Assembly (NCBI GenBank): GCA_943371005.1 | Contig: CALRTB020000002.1 | Location: 124,001 to 188,000, forward strand | DNA length: 64,000 nucleotides | DNA from: MRBY01 sp943371005 | GTDB taxonomy: Bacteria > Cyanobacteriota > Cyanobacteriia > Cyanobacteriales > MRBY01 | Reading direction: 5' to 3' | Part shown: piece by piece, positions 17,764-27,419 of the stretch | How positions within the stretch are numbered: the stretch's first letter is position 1 | How the letters are laid out: each line of letters begins with the position of its first letter | Made by a program: the position numbers and the translations under genes | Notes under the pieces: model-generated | The model's input: the letters and a program-made list of their open reading frames with translations, nothing else | Told to the model about the DNA's origin: nothing | The model's database searches: none

Positions 17764-18882
17764 TTACCGGGGTGTCAGCTTAGCAATGGTGGCATTTTGG
17801 TAATAGTGACGCAGAATCTGTTGATAGTCGATGCCCTGGGCCGCTAAGCCATTGGCGCCCCATTGACTCATACCAACGCCATGGCCAAAGCCTTTACCGT
17901 AGATATAAACGTCGCCCTGTTGAATTCTGGCATTGATCAAGGTGCTACGCAGTTCTAAAAGACTGCGCAATTGATCGCCGCTGATATTTTTTGTGCCGCG
18001 ATCGCCAATCACTTTCATCGTAATGACCCGACCCTGGGGAGTGGCCCGTTGGGGAATTAATTGCTTCACGGTACCAACACCACCAACCAGTTGACCTAAC
18101 TGAGCTGCTGAAATGGTTTTACTCCACTGGTAGACCGGCGAGGATTGATCATAATCCACAACCCCCCGTAGATAGGGCAGAGGTTGGCTCCAGACATCCT
18201 CAACGTTTTCGGTATGACCACCCGAAGAAGAATGAAATACTGCCAAAATAACACTACCGTTATAGGTCATTACCTGACTTTCCGTAGCATTGACGGCAGC
18301 ATGGGTTGTGCTGTATTCGCTATTCAGACCCTTGTAGACTTGAGTTGCCGTCGTGGTGTCGAGGTCGTAGGGCTTCCCGGCATTTTCTGAACGTTTTTTT
18401 AAAGCATAGGTGCGGGCTGCGACGGCCTGGGCTTTGAGGGCTTCCTGGGGCCAACTGGGAATTGCTTCAGCACCGACGACACTGTAGAGATAGTCTTCGA
18501 GATCGACGTGATTAATGGCGAGAATTCCGTTGCCACTCTGCCGGAGTTGGGTACGGCCCCGGTACCAGCGATCGCCAATCCACACATAGCCATCTCCCTT
18601 GGGTTCAATCCAGACCTCAGTCGCCCGCCAACGGTCAAACGCCAATTGATTCCCCTGGCGTCCCACCGCAAAGGAACTCATGCCAGCAATTTCACCGAGG
18701 ACTTGGCCTTGGCCATTTTTGATTAGAGCATTAGTGGAACTGCCTACCTGGAGGTTGGCCGTCGTCTGTCGTACAGCGACCCGGAGATCAACCGCTGCCT
18801 GTGCAGGTGCAAGGGTTGCGAGCCATACAAGCCCCGGAAGAACCCAGGAATGTCCGATTAATCTACGTAAGGGTCTAAGCAT
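17764..18882 (-). CDS. SpoIID/LytB-domain protein
   Basis: A 372-residue exported protein. The N-terminus is a signal peptide (HSWVLPGLVWLATLAPAQA). A SpoIID domain follows, with EDYLYSVVGAEAIPSWP, AQAVAARTYAL, FHSSSGGHTENVEDVW and the C-terminal GFGHGVGMSQWGANGLA. In sporulating bacteria SpoIID is a lytic transglycosylase that cuts denuded peptidoglycan. In non-sporulating cyanobacteria the domain is presumed to act on cell-wall glycan. The catalytic glutamate is probably in VVGAEAIPSWP. The ATG at 18882 is preferred to a GTG two codons upstream. Confidence 0.85.
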   Translation of the reverse strand: MLRPLRRLIGHSWVLPGLVWLATLAPAQAAVDLRVAVRQTTANLQVGSSTNALIKNGQGQVLGEIAGMSSFAVGRQGNQLAFDRWRATEVWIEPKGDGYVWIGDRWYRGRTQLRQSGNGILAINHVDLEDYLYSVVGAEAIPSWPQEALKAQAVAARTYALKKRSENAGKPYDLDTTTATQVYKGLNSEYSTTHAAVNATESQVMTYNGSVILAVFHSSSGGHTENVEDVWSQPLPYLRGVVDYDQSSPVYQWSKTISAAQLGQLVGGVGTVKQLIPQRATPQGRVITMKVIGDRGTKNISGDQLRSLLELRSTLINARIQQGDVYIYGKGFGHGVGMSQWGANGLAAQGIDYQQILRHYYQNATIAKLTPR

Positions 18883-19015
18883 AAACACATTAGAAATCTA
18901 CAACAAGTATCAATGGCATAGAGTGGTGTGGTCGATCACTATATAGCTTTACTCTAGAATCGCTTTTGATGTGGTTTGTTCCATTACAATTTCACGACTC
19001 AATCTAGCACGAAAA

Positions 19016-19786
19016 TTAGGCGATCGCCGTACCATCATCCGGAAAAACATCCTGTAAACGTTGGGGACCAACCGCCTTCACCGCCTCGGCCAAATTAATA
19101 TCCCCGGTATAAATCGCCCGGCCCACAATCGCCCCTGTGACCCCAATCCCTTCGAGGGCCACGAGATTGACCAGATCAGCCAAAGAACTTACGCCTCCCG
19201 ACGCAATCACCGGAATTTCAATGGTGGCTGCCAACTCCCGGAGCGCCTCTAAATTAGGGCCAGCCATGGTGCCATCCCGATGGATATCCGTGTAAATGAT
19301 GGCAGCGACGCCCTGGGTGGCCATCTGTTTCGCCAAATCCGTCGCCAAAACCGCCGATGTTTCCAACCATCCCTTAGTCGCCACTTTGCCATTGCGTGCA
19401 TCAATCCCCACCGCAATCCGACCGGGATATTTTGCACAGAGTTCCATCACGAGATCCGGATTTTCTACCGCTGCCGTACCAATGATTGCTCGCTCTACAC
19501 CCACATCAAACAATTGCGTCACACTGGCGACAGTCCGGAGACCACCGCCCACCTGCACAGGAATATCAATCGCTGCTGCAATTTTGGCGATCGCCCCTAA
19601 ATTGACAGATTCCCCCTGTTTTGCCCCGTCTAAATCCACCACATGAAGTCGGGTCGCCCCCTGCTCGGCCCACGTCCGTGCCACCTGCACTGGGTCATCA
19701 TTAAACACCTGCGCCTGTTGATAATCACCCTGATAGAGGCGCACACATTGGCCACCAAGTAGATCAATAGCGGGAATAACTTCCAT
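19016..19786 (-). CDS. hisA: Phosphoribosylformimino-5-aminoimidazole carboxamide ribotide isomerase
   Basis: HisA catalyses the Amadori-type isomerisation of ProFAR to PRFAR in histidine synthesis. The 256-residue (beta-alpha)8 barrel has the catalytic N-terminal Asp in PAIDLLGGQCVRLYQGDY, the phosphate-binding QVGGGLR, the second catalytic Asp in YTDIHRDGTMAGPN, and the C-terminal phosphate loop VIASGGVSS. It is isolated from other his genes. It is divergent from tRNA-Cys and shares a short spacer with its promoter. Confidence 0.96.
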   Translation of the reverse strand: MEVIPAIDLLGGQCVRLYQGDYQQAQVFNDDPVQVARTWAEQGATRLHVVDLDGAKQGESVNLGAIAKIAAAIDIPVQVGGGLRTVASVTQLFDVGVERAIIGTAAVENPDLVMELCAKYPGRIAVGIDARNGKVATKGWLETSAVLATDLAKQMATQGVAAIIYTDIHRDGTMAGPNLEALRELAATIEIPVIASGGVSSLADLVNLVALEGIGVTGAIVGRAIYTGDINLAEAVKAVGPQRLQDVFPDDGTAIA

Positions 19787-19799
19787 AACGAAAAAAATG

Positions 19800-19829
19800 T
19801 TGTGATGTGAACAAAAGCCCTGTTATAAT
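19800..19829 (+). promoter_or_regulatory. Putative promoter of tRNA-Cys
   Basis: TTGTGA (19800-19805, 4 of 6 to TTGACA) and a perfect TATAAT (19824-19829) are spaced 18 bases apart. The -10 lies 16 bases before the mature 5' end of the tRNA. Confidence 0.6.
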
Positions 19830-19845
19830 AGCGAACTGTTGACCC

Positions 19846-19917
<72 letters not shown>

Positions 19918-20095
19918 TATTTTTCAAAAAAAATCAATCTTAAGCTCTCTCTATCGCAAGGGTTTTTATCTATATTTTTGGGATATTTAGTTCAACTGAG
20001 ACTGAGCAAAGCACGTCTTTTAGAACAACTCTAGGAGACGACAAATCACTGAAGAAAGCGACATAAATTTGTACCCAATTTTTCTTTAACCCAAC

Positions 20096-20126
20096 AAAAA
20101 AAGGCCTGGAGACAAATTCCCAGACC
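20096..20126 (-). terminator. Intrinsic terminator after glgB
   Basis: On the minus strand the stem GGTCTGG/CCAGGCC (one G-U pair) leads into seven T residues, about 40 bases past the glgB stop codon. Confidence 0.85.
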
Positions 20127-20167
20127 CTGTAAAGATAGCTAAACAGCTAACGACAAAATTTTATTTT

Positions 20168-22504
20168 TTATACTTCGCCGGATAGAGCCTTTGCTTTATC
20201 CGCTTGTTTTTGAGCGAGCATTGCGGCTGTTTTCTCTCGGTCAATTTTCAGGACGACCACGCCGAGGGGCGGCAAACATAGATCAACGGAATAGGGAAGA
20301 TTGTGGAAACTCCAGTCTTCAGTCCAGACGCCACTGAAGTTGAGCAAATTACTCCCCCCAAAGATTTCGGCATCACTATTCAAAATTTCTTGATAGTAGC
20401 CTTCTTCTGGAATGCCAATGCGATAGTGGCTATGGGGTTGCGGCGTAAAATTACAGACCACAACGAGAAAATCGTTGGGATCTTTTGCCCGTCTAATAAA
20501 GGAAAGAACACTGTTTTGATTGTCAGAGCAGTCGATCCATTGGAATCCTTCTTCTTCAAAATCCCGTTCGTAAAGGGCCGGTTCTTGTCGATAGAGACTA
20601 TTTAATGCGGCAAAGAAACCTTTGAGTTTAGCGTGGGGTTCATGTTGTAGCAAATCCCAACTCAAGTCACTCCAAACATTCCACTCATTCCATTGGCCAA
20701 ATTCCATACTCATAAACATGGTTTTTTTGCCAGGATGGGCGAACATATAGGCAAATAAGGCCCGCACATTGGCAAATTTCTGCCATTCATCCCCCGGCAT
20801 TTTCCCAATAATCGAGCTCTTACCATGGACGACTTCATCATGGGAAAGGGCCAGCATGTAGTTCTCGCTATGGTGATACCACATACTGAAGGTGATGCTG
20901 TTTTGGTGGTGCTGCCGGAACCAGGGATCCATACTGAAGTATTTGAGATTGTCATGCATCCAGCCCATATTCCACTTGAGGTTGAAGCCGAGGCCGCCGA
21001 GATAGGTGGGGCGAGAAACCATGGGCCAAGCGGTGGACTCTTCGGCAACGGAGATAATCCCTGGATAGTACTTGAAGATGAGATTGTTGGTTTGGCGGAG
21101 AAATTCCACGGCTTCGAGGTGTTCATTACCGCCGTAATCATTGGGGAGCCACTCACCCTCTTCGCGGTCATAGTCAAGGTAGAGCATTGAAGCTACTGCA
21201 TCGACCCGAATGCCATCGATATGATACTTATCAAACCAGAATAGGGCATTGGCAATCAGGAAGTTACGAACCTCATTGCGATTGTAGTTAAAGATGAGGG
21301 TACCCCAGCCTTTGTGCTCACCTTTGCGGGGATCGGCATGTTCATAGAGATGGGTGCCATCAAAATAGGCAAGACCGTGGGCATCCTTAGGAAAATGCCC
21401 AGGTACCCAGTCAACAATCACCCCGATACCATTGGCATGACATTGATCGATGAAGTACATCAGGTCTTCGGGATTACCAAAGCGGGAAGTTGGGGAATAG
21501 TAGCCAGTCACTTGGTAGCCCCAGGATCCGTCAAAGGGATGTTCAGCGACGGGCAGGAGCTCGATGTGGGTGTAGCCCATTTCCTTAACGTAGGGAATGA
21601 GCTTATCTACCAGTTCGTAATAGCTGAGGAAGCGGGCACCAGGTTTTTGATCGCCCACGGGAATGGGAGCGACTTCACCGGAAAGGAGTCGCATTTTTTC
21701 GGTGGCGGAACCATGGAGCCAGGAACCGAGATGAAGTTCGTAGATGGAAACGGGATTTTTGAGGGGGTCTTGTTTGGCGCGCTGTTCTAGCCAGTCATGG
21801 TCTTGCCACTGGTACTGGTCGAGGTCGGCAACGATAGAAGCGGTGTCGGGACGTACTTCCCGGAGGAAGCCGTAGGGGTCTGATTTTTCGTAGATGTGGC
21901 CGTGTTGGTTTTTGATTTCGTATTTGTATTTGGTATTTGGGCCAAGATCGGGAATGAAGATTCCCCAGATCCCCACGTTTAAACGGCGCATTTGGTGTTT
22001 ACGGCCATCCCAGTTGTTGAAATCGCCTAGAACAGAGACATTGCGGGCATTGGGCGCCCAAACGGCAAAGTAAACGCCTTTGATGCCATCGACTTCAACG
22101 AGGTGCGCTCCCAGTTTGTTGTAGATGCGGTGGTGATTCCCTTCAGCAAAGAGGTGGAGATCGAGATCGCTAATGTGGGGCGCTTCGGCGAAGGCATAGG
22201 GATCGTTAATAATCTGTTGGCGATCGCCTTCCTGGAGCTTGAGTTGATATTTCGGTGTGGTTTCACTCTTGAGGGTGCATTCAAAAAAATGGGGGTGATG
22301 CACCGTCGCCATGGGATATTCCGTTTGGGATGACGTATCAACGACCCAAGCTTGACTTGCGGAGGGCAAATAGGCACGGACTGACCAGGTTTTTGGTGCA
22401 GTGTCATCTTCATTTACAGGGTGACAACCAAGGATCCCGTGGGGATTATCGTGCTGGTTAGAAACAATTTGATTGACCTGGTCTGGGGTGAGGAGAGTAG
22501 GCAT
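20168..22504 (-). CDS. glgB: 1,4-alpha-glucan branching enzyme
   Basis: GlgB makes alpha-1,6 branches in glycogen, the main carbon store. The 778-residue protein has the long-form layout: an N-terminal glucan-binding domain (DNPHGILGCH near residue 20), a CBM48 domain (VYFAVWAPNARNVSVLGDFN), then the GH13 barrel. The nucleophile Asp is in DGIRVDAVASMLYLDY, the acid Glu is in SVAEESTAWP, and the transition-state Asp is in ALSHDEVVHGK. A C-terminal beta domain closes it. No other glycogen gene is adjacent. Upstream is a 347-base spacer. Confidence 0.97.
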   Translation of the reverse strand: MPTLLTPDQVNQIVSNQHDNPHGILGCHPVNEDDTAPKTWSVRAYLPSASQAWVVDTSSQTEYPMATVHHPHFFECTLKSETTPKYQLKLQEGDRQQIINDPYAFAEAPHISDLDLHLFAEGNHHRIYNKLGAHLVEVDGIKGVYFAVWAPNARNVSVLGDFNNWDGRKHQMRRLNVGIWGIFIPDLGPNTKYKYEIKNQHGHIYEKSDPYGFLREVRPDTASIVADLDQYQWQDHDWLEQRAKQDPLKNPVSIYELHLGSWLHGSATEKMRLLSGEVAPIPVGDQKPGARFLSYYELVDKLIPYVKEMGYTHIELLPVAEHPFDGSWGYQVTGYYSPTSRFGNPEDLMYFIDQCHANGIGVIVDWVPGHFPKDAHGLAYFDGTHLYEHADPRKGEHKGWGTLIFNYNRNEVRNFLIANALFWFDKYHIDGIRVDAVASMLYLDYDREEGEWLPNDYGGNEHLEAVEFLRQTNNLIFKYYPGIISVAEESTAWPMVSRPTYLGGLGFNLKWNMGWMHDNLKYFSMDPWFRQHHQNSITFSMWYHHSENYMLALSHDEVVHGKSSIIGKMPGDEWQKFANVRALFAYMFAHPGKKTMFMSMEFGQWNEWNVWSDLSWDLLQHEPHAKLKGFFAALNSLYRQEPALYERDFEEEGFQWIDCSDNQNSVLSFIRRAKDPNDFLVVVCNFTPQPHSHYRIGIPEEGYYQEILNSDAEIFGGSNLLNFSGVWTEDWSFHNLPYSVDLCLPPLGVVVLKIDREKTAAMLAQKQADKAKALSGEV

Positions 22505-22851
22505 TATGGCAATTACCGAAAATCGATTAAAGGTTTATTAAAGAAATTTTTTGTTTAGGGATCTGGGACAAGGCTGGCTCAAGATAGGGCGATCCGAGGG
22601 AGAGTTATGACGCGGTGTGCATTTGGGAATGATTGTGACAAAGAGGATAGGGGGGAAATGTTGTGTGTGATACCTTGCTCCTGATCGCAGGCCCTAGGGT
22701 TTGCTTTTCAGGAAAAAAGAAGAGAAAACTATAAATTGAGCCCCATTTTAGGAGATTGATCCTCACTGTAAACGGTTTTAGCAAATCCGCAATCGTTCCC
22801 CTGGGGTATGGTTGAATTTTTTTATGGAAGTCGCTGTTACCAGTTTAAACT
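22505..22851. other. Spacer between gloB and glgB
   Basis: A 347-base stretch between two minus-strand genes. It should hold the glgB promoter and leader. No protein-coding frame with a good start and no clear terminator hairpin were found. Confidence 0.5.
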
Positions 22852-23631
22852 TCAAAAGAGATCCCGTTTGCCGCGCAACTTGATGAACGTCCGGAGGGGA
22901 TTCGTTGTGTTTAAGTTAGCTTGCAGTTGGCGATCGCCACAGCGCAAAAAAGGATTTGTCTGTTTTTCTAAACCTAACACCGTTGGAATGGTCGGTTCCT
23001 GGCGTTGCCGTTGGGTCTGAACTTGCTGAAAACGCCTCTGGAGAGCCTCATTTTCTGGATTGACCGTCAAGGAAAATTTAATATTCTTGACGGTGTACTC
23101 ATGGGCACACCAGATGTTGGTGTTATCTGGCAAATCACAAATTTGCTGGAGCGAGGCAAAAAGTTGCTCTGGCGTTCCTTCCAAAAGCCGACCGCAGCCA
23201 TTAGCAAACAGCGTATCGCCACAAAACAAGTCACCATTTTCTTCGGGCTGAATCGGGGGAAAATAGTAAGCGATGTGGCCTTGGGTATGGCCTGGTACAA
23301 ATAAAATTTCGACGGTGCGATTAAATAAGTTGAGGCAATTACCAGCTTTAAGGCCCACCGTTTGTCCTGGAATACGTCCTTTCTGTAAATCTATCGCACT
23401 GCCATACACCGCCGCTGTAGGGAAATGACTTAATAATTGACGATTACCACCCACATGGTCAGAGTGATGATGCGTAATCAGGATGGTCTTAAGCGTTAAA
23501 TGTTCTGTGTTTAGGTAATCCAGCACCACCTTACCGTCGCCTGGATCAACCACTGCACAGTCTCCCGTAGATCGATCAACCAAGAGAAAAATATAGTTAT
23601 CGTTAAAGGCCGGTAAGCGAATAATTTTCAT
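22852..23631 (-). CDS. gloB: Hydroxyacylglutathione hydrolase (glyoxalase II)
   Basis: GloB hydrolyses S-lactoylglutathione to D-lactate and glutathione, completing methylglyoxal detoxification. This 259-residue metallo-beta-lactamase-fold enzyme has the binuclear-metal motif THHHSDHVGGN, a second histidine in VPGHTQGHIAYYF, the aspartate in FCGDTLFANGCGR, and a final histidine in WCAHEYTVKN. The start at 23631 (MKIIRLPAF) matches the family; the frame is open 8 codons further upstream. It lies just downstream of ilvE, 70 bases away on the same strand. Confidence 0.93.
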   Translation of the reverse strand: MKIIRLPAFNDNYIFLLVDRSTGDCAVVDPGDGKVVLDYLNTEHLTLKTILITHHHSDHVGGNRQLLSHFPTAAVYGSAIDLQKGRIPGQTVGLKAGNCLNLFNRTVEILFVPGHTQGHIAYYFPPIQPEENGDLFCGDTLFANGCGRLLEGTPEQLFASLQQICDLPDNTNIWCAHEYTVKNIKFSLTVNPENEALQRRFQQVQTQRQRQEPTIPTVLGLEKQTNPFLRCGDRQLQANLNTTNPLRTFIKLRGKRDLF

Positions 23632-23701
23632 ACTGAGATTCCCCCCATAAGTCACTGATATTGATCATAACAAGGGGGATCTTGTACGAAAAAACGAGTA
23701 G

Positions 23702-24616
23702 TTAATTGAGGGGAATTTTGTAAACCCAATCTGCAAACTCCGGATCACGATTTTCTGTGATCGCTGTTAGTTTTTCTCGTAATTTCTCGGTGATGGGCCG
23801 TTCCGTCGGTAAAGTGTAGTTTTCGACTCGCTTTACTGGGGTGACTTTGGCCGCCGTCCCACTTAAAAAGACTTCATCGGCGATCAATAATTCCGACTTA
23901 TCGATGGGACGTTCTACCACTTCGATGCCGAGGTGTTTCGCGAGGGTGACAATACTGTCGCGGGTAATCCCTTCGAGGATGTCTTGGTCAGAGCCAGGAG
24001 TGATCAACTTGCCATTCCGGACGATGAAGACGTTCATCCCAGAGGCTTCACAAACTTTACCCTGGGAATTCATTAGCAAGGCTTCGTCGAATCCAGAGGC
24101 GACGGCTTCGGTTTTGGCTAGGGCTGAGGCAATGTAAGCGCCGCTAATTTTGCCCCGGAGTGGGAAACTACGGTCTTCTTGGCGAGACCAAGAACTGATC
24201 CGGCAGGCGATCCCGTCGGGAGAAAGGTAGTCACCCAGTTCTAAGCCATAGACAAAGAAGTCTTTTTCGATGTTGTGGAGACGGGGAGCAATGCCTAGAT
24301 CAGAAGTGTAGACAAAGGGGCGAATGTAAAAGGATTTCGTGGGCCGATTTTGTTTCACAAAGTCAACGATGACGTGCTCAATTTTGTCAGCCGGGAGATC
24401 GAAATGGAGAAATTTTGCGCTGTTGCTGAGGCGACGGCAGTGGCGTTCGAGACGGAAAAGAAGAATTTGCCCAGGATTATTCGGATCAGGGATGCCCCGT
24501 AAGCCCCCGAATGCCCCTGTGCCGTAGTGGAGTGCGTGGGTTGCAATGGAAATATTTGCGTCAATGAAGGGAACAAATTTTCCTTGGAAATAGGCAGTGG
24601 GGAGGAAATTATGCAT
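23702..24616 (-). CDS. ilvE: Branched-chain amino acid aminotransferase
   Basis: IlvE moves the amino group between glutamate and the keto acids of leucine, isoleucine and valine. The 304-residue class IV PLP enzyme begins with the HALHYGTGAFGGLRG arginine motif. The Schiff-base lysine is in LRGKISGAYIASALAKTEA, followed by NSQGKVCEASGMNVFIV and the phosphate-binding FLSGTAAKVTPV. It might share a transcript with gloB downstream. A D-amino acid or aminodeoxychorismate role is unlikely given the BCAT-type motifs. Confidence 0.93.
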   Translation of the reverse strand: MHNFLPTAYFQGKFVPFIDANISIATHALHYGTGAFGGLRGIPDPNNPGQILLFRLERHCRRLSNSAKFLHFDLPADKIEHVIVDFVKQNRPTKSFYIRPFVYTSDLGIAPRLHNIEKDFFVYGLELGDYLSPDGIACRISSWSRQEDRSFPLRGKISGAYIASALAKTEAVASGFDEALLMNSQGKVCEASGMNVFIVRNGKLITPGSDQDILEGITRDSIVTLAKHLGIEVVERPIDKSELLIADEVFLSGTAAKVTPVKRVENYTLPTERPITEKLREKLTAITENRDPEFADWVYKIPLN

Positions 24617-24677
24617 GGGTTGGGGGCAAACGGTAGGGTGCGAAATGGGTTACAGAAAGAATAATGAAGCAAAAAAT

Positions 24678-26480
24678 TTATCTTACCGCACCTGAATCTT
24701 TGGGATTCAGCCAGCCCTTGAGGTTTTGCAACTGCTTGGCAGAGGCTTGGGGATTTTTCACGATTTGATAACTGCTCGGTTGGGGGGCAGCGAGGGTGAC
24801 GGCAAGGGTTTTCAGTTGGTCTTGGTGAAAAATCGTGATCGAAATTGTATCACCTGCTTGGTAGTTCTGAAGGCGATGGTTGAGTTGTTCGGCATTGGTG
24901 CGATAGTTGGCGATCGCCAGGAGTTCGTCTTCTGGATCAATGCCGGCTTGGTGGGCGGGGGAGTCAACATTCACCGTTTGCACCAGGGTGCGATTGTTTT
25001 GGTCGGTGACAGTGAGACCCAGGTAAGGCAGATCTTTGTTGGTATAGACGGGTTTGATTCGTAGACCGAAGGTTTCGAGGGTTTCGCTGAGGGGAAGTTC
25101 TGCCGTGGTGTGGAGAGACTCGTGGAAAAAGTCACTCAGGTCAAAGCCCGCCACTTCACTAATCACCTGCTCCACCTGGGCTGGGGTGAAGCCAATTTCT
25201 GTTTTGCCAAATTTTTCCCACATGATCCGCAGCACGTCGTCTAAGGATTTTTGGTTTTGGTGGCGATCGCGAATTTTGAGATCGAGCAACATCGCCACCA
25301 GAGCCCCCTTGAGATAGTAGGACATCTGGTTATTGTTGCTGTGGGCCTCGCGGCGGTAGAGCTTAATCCAGGCGTCAAAACTCGACTCCGCTAGGGGTTG
25401 CACCAAACGCCCTGGAGTCAGGAGGTAGCGGGTGATATCTTTGCTGAGGCTTTCAAGGAAAAATGCTTTGTCGTAGATGCCAGCCCACAAAGGAATGAGC
25501 AAATCGTAGTAACTGGTCACTCCTTCAGCAAACCAAAGGGAAGGGGTGTAATTTTCTGTCTCGTAGTCAAAGGTTTCGAGTTCCTTAGGGCGAATGCGTT
25601 TCACATTCCAGAGGTGGAAAAATTCGTGGGCCACCAGCTGCATAAAGCGGTTGTATTGGTCAGATTTTTGGAAGCCAAACCGAGGATAGTTGAGGGAGCA
25701 ACTTTCTTTATGTTCGAGGCCACCATAGCCACTGCCGGACAGGTGCAACAAAAACATATATTCGTCGTAGGGCAACTCGCCCCCGAAAATTTTGGCTTCG
25801 GTCTGGATGATTTTTTTGGTGTCGGCGATCGCCTTTTCCGCTTCAAAATTGCCTTCTCCCCAAACGACCCAACGGTGGGGCTTCCCTTCACAGAGGAATT
25901 CATAATTTTCGTGGAGACCCACTTCCACGGGACTATCTACCAACACATCAAAATTTTCGACCCAGAAACAATTTTCTTGATCTTCGATCAGGGGCAGAGT
26001 GGTATTTACTTCCCAGGCGATGTGGGGCGGTTCGACGGTCAAGGTGCAGGCTTGGTCTTGGTGCCCTGGAATAAAGCAGAACAAAGCCGCACCGTTGAAA
26101 TAACCATGGGTACTATCAAGGTGGTTGGTGCGGACGGTGAGGTCATTGGCAAAAACCCGATAGTGGACTTGGATCTCTGAGACGTCGGCAGTTTCAATTT
26201 GCCAGTGGTTTTTCGTCACTTTGCGCCAACTGAGGTCAACACCTGCCGCTGTCGTGGCCCGGAAATCTTGGAGATGCCGGGAATATTCCCGCACCATGTA
26301 GGAGCCAGGCGTCCATACGGGCATCTTGAGATCGAGGACAGCAGCTTTCCATTGACTAATCTCGATCGTCACCTCAAACAGGTGGGTTTGGGGCTGGGGC
26401 ATTGCCACTCGATAGGCGATCGCCACCGTATTTTGCGTAGTTGAGGCTGGTGTTGCCATGGAAGTTGCCGTATGAACCAT
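24678..26480 (-). CDS. M61-family metallopeptidase with PDZ domain
   Basis: A 600-residue M61 peptidase (glycyl aminopeptidase type). The N-terminal beta domain (about residues 15-180) precedes a thermolysin-like catalytic domain whose zinc motif HEFFHLWNVKRIRP carries HExxH, with the third ligand Glu in WFAEGVTSYYD. A PDZ domain follows near residue 480 (PYLGLTVTDQNNRTLVQ, DSPAHQAGIDPEDELLAI). There is no clear signal peptide, so it is probably cytosolic. The ATG at 26480 is used; an ATG at 26459 is equally possible. It ends 61 bases before the ilvE start and follows the CRP-family gene by 17 bases, so it may be co-transcribed with either. Confidence 0.88.
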   Translation of the reverse strand: MVHTATSMATPASTTQNTVAIAYRVAMPQPQTHLFEVTIEISQWKAAVLDLKMPVWTPGSYMVREYSRHLQDFRATTAAGVDLSWRKVTKNHWQIETADVSEIQVHYRVFANDLTVRTNHLDSTHGYFNGAALFCFIPGHQDQACTLTVEPPHIAWEVNTTLPLIEDQENCFWVENFDVLVDSPVEVGLHENYEFLCEGKPHRWVVWGEGNFEAEKAIADTKKIIQTEAKIFGGELPYDEYMFLLHLSGSGYGGLEHKESCSLNYPRFGFQKSDQYNRFMQLVAHEFFHLWNVKRIRPKELETFDYETENYTPSLWFAEGVTSYYDLLIPLWAGIYDKAFFLESLSKDITRYLLTPGRLVQPLAESSFDAWIKLYRREAHSNNNQMSYYLKGALVAMLLDLKIRDRHQNQKSLDDVLRIMWEKFGKTEIGFTPAQVEQVISEVAGFDLSDFFHESLHTTAELPLSETLETFGLRIKPVYTNKDLPYLGLTVTDQNNRTLVQTVNVDSPAHQAGIDPEDELLAIANYRTNAEQLNHRLQNYQAGDTISITIFHQDQLKTLAVTLAAPQPSSYQIVKNPQASAKQLQNLKGWLNPKDSGAVR

Positions 26481-26497
26481 CAGAAAAAAACTTACTC

Positions 26498-27178
26498 CTA
26501 TGCTCGGTTGGCTAAATTTGTCAGTTGCTTAAAGTTGACTAAATGAATGCGACCTTCACCAATTTCGATCCACCCTTTCCCTTCCAGTTTAGACAGAATC
26601 ATCTCGACTTCCTTGGTGGTGACATCAGCCACATCGGCCAAGTCAGACACCGACAATTGAATAATTTCTACGCCCTGATCCGTAGGTTGACCATAGTTTT
26701 CCGCCAGAAGGAGGAGAGTTTTGACTAACTTGAGGGCGGGGGGCTGCTTGCGCCAGGAAAACCGGGCATTGGCATTACGGAGACGACGCACCATGAGTTG
26801 CAGCATTTTGTGGTGCAATTGGGGGTCTTTAAACAGTAGCTGGATAAAACGTTGGGCCGAAACACTGAATAGTTTGACTGGAGAAAGGGCGACCACATCT
26901 GTGGAACGGGGCGATTCGTCTAATACTGACATTTCCCCAAAAAAATCGCCTTTACCCATAATCGCTAGGGTCACAGTTTCATCGTCCCCTGTGAGGCGGC
27001 GCACCTTGACCCAGCCGGATTCGATAAAGTAAACGGCGTTGCCCCAGGAGTCTTCCATTAAGACGGTTCGTTCTGCGGGATAGTCATGCTCGGTGGTGAC
27101 AGACAGGAGCCATTCGATGGTTTCGGGGTTTGCGGTGCTAAAGAGGGGAAAAAGCTCGCTAAAAGCTTCAATGTCCAT
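26498..27178 (-). CDS. CRP/FNR-family transcription regulator
   Basis: A 226-residue regulator with an N-terminal cyclic-nucleotide-binding barrel and a C-terminal winged helix. The phosphate-binding cassette reads FGEMSVLDESPRSTDV. It keeps the Glu, Arg and Ser/Thr that contact cAMP in E. coli CRP. The recognition region is LSVSDLADVADVTTKEVEMIL. This makes a cAMP-responsive activator plausible, though NtcA-type or orphan members cannot be excluded. There are no FNR-type cysteines. It precedes the M61 peptidase gene by 17 bases and is divergent from the polyphosphate:AMP phosphotransferase gene. The window also has a cAMP-producing cyclase. Confidence 0.88.
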   Translation of the reverse strand: MDIEAFSELFPLFSTANPETIEWLLSVTTEHDYPAERTVLMEDSWGNAVYFIESGWVKVRRLTGDDETVTLAIMGKGDFFGEMSVLDESPRSTDVVALSPVKLFSVSAQRFIQLLFKDPQLHHKMLQLMVRRLRNANARFSWRKQPPALKLVKTLLLLAENYGQPTDQGVEIIQLSVSDLADVADVTTKEVEMILSKLEGKGWIEIGEGRIHLVNFKQLTNLANRA

Positions 27179-27419
27179 GAAATCTTGCCAGGATGTGCAG
27201 AATGAAACAATACAACGAATACAAGGCGATTGGCTGTTAGGCGCTATTTTCGCACGTTTTCTTTTCAGAATAGCTCACTTTCTGGCCAGGGCTAAATGGG
27301 GCGATCGCCTTGGGGGAAAAGTCAGCCCTTTCACATTACAGTTTTTGTCACGATAACCATGGTAGGAGGTGTCCTTATCCATAATTTGTAGTGAAGCACT
27401 CTTGGAATACAAAAGGCGC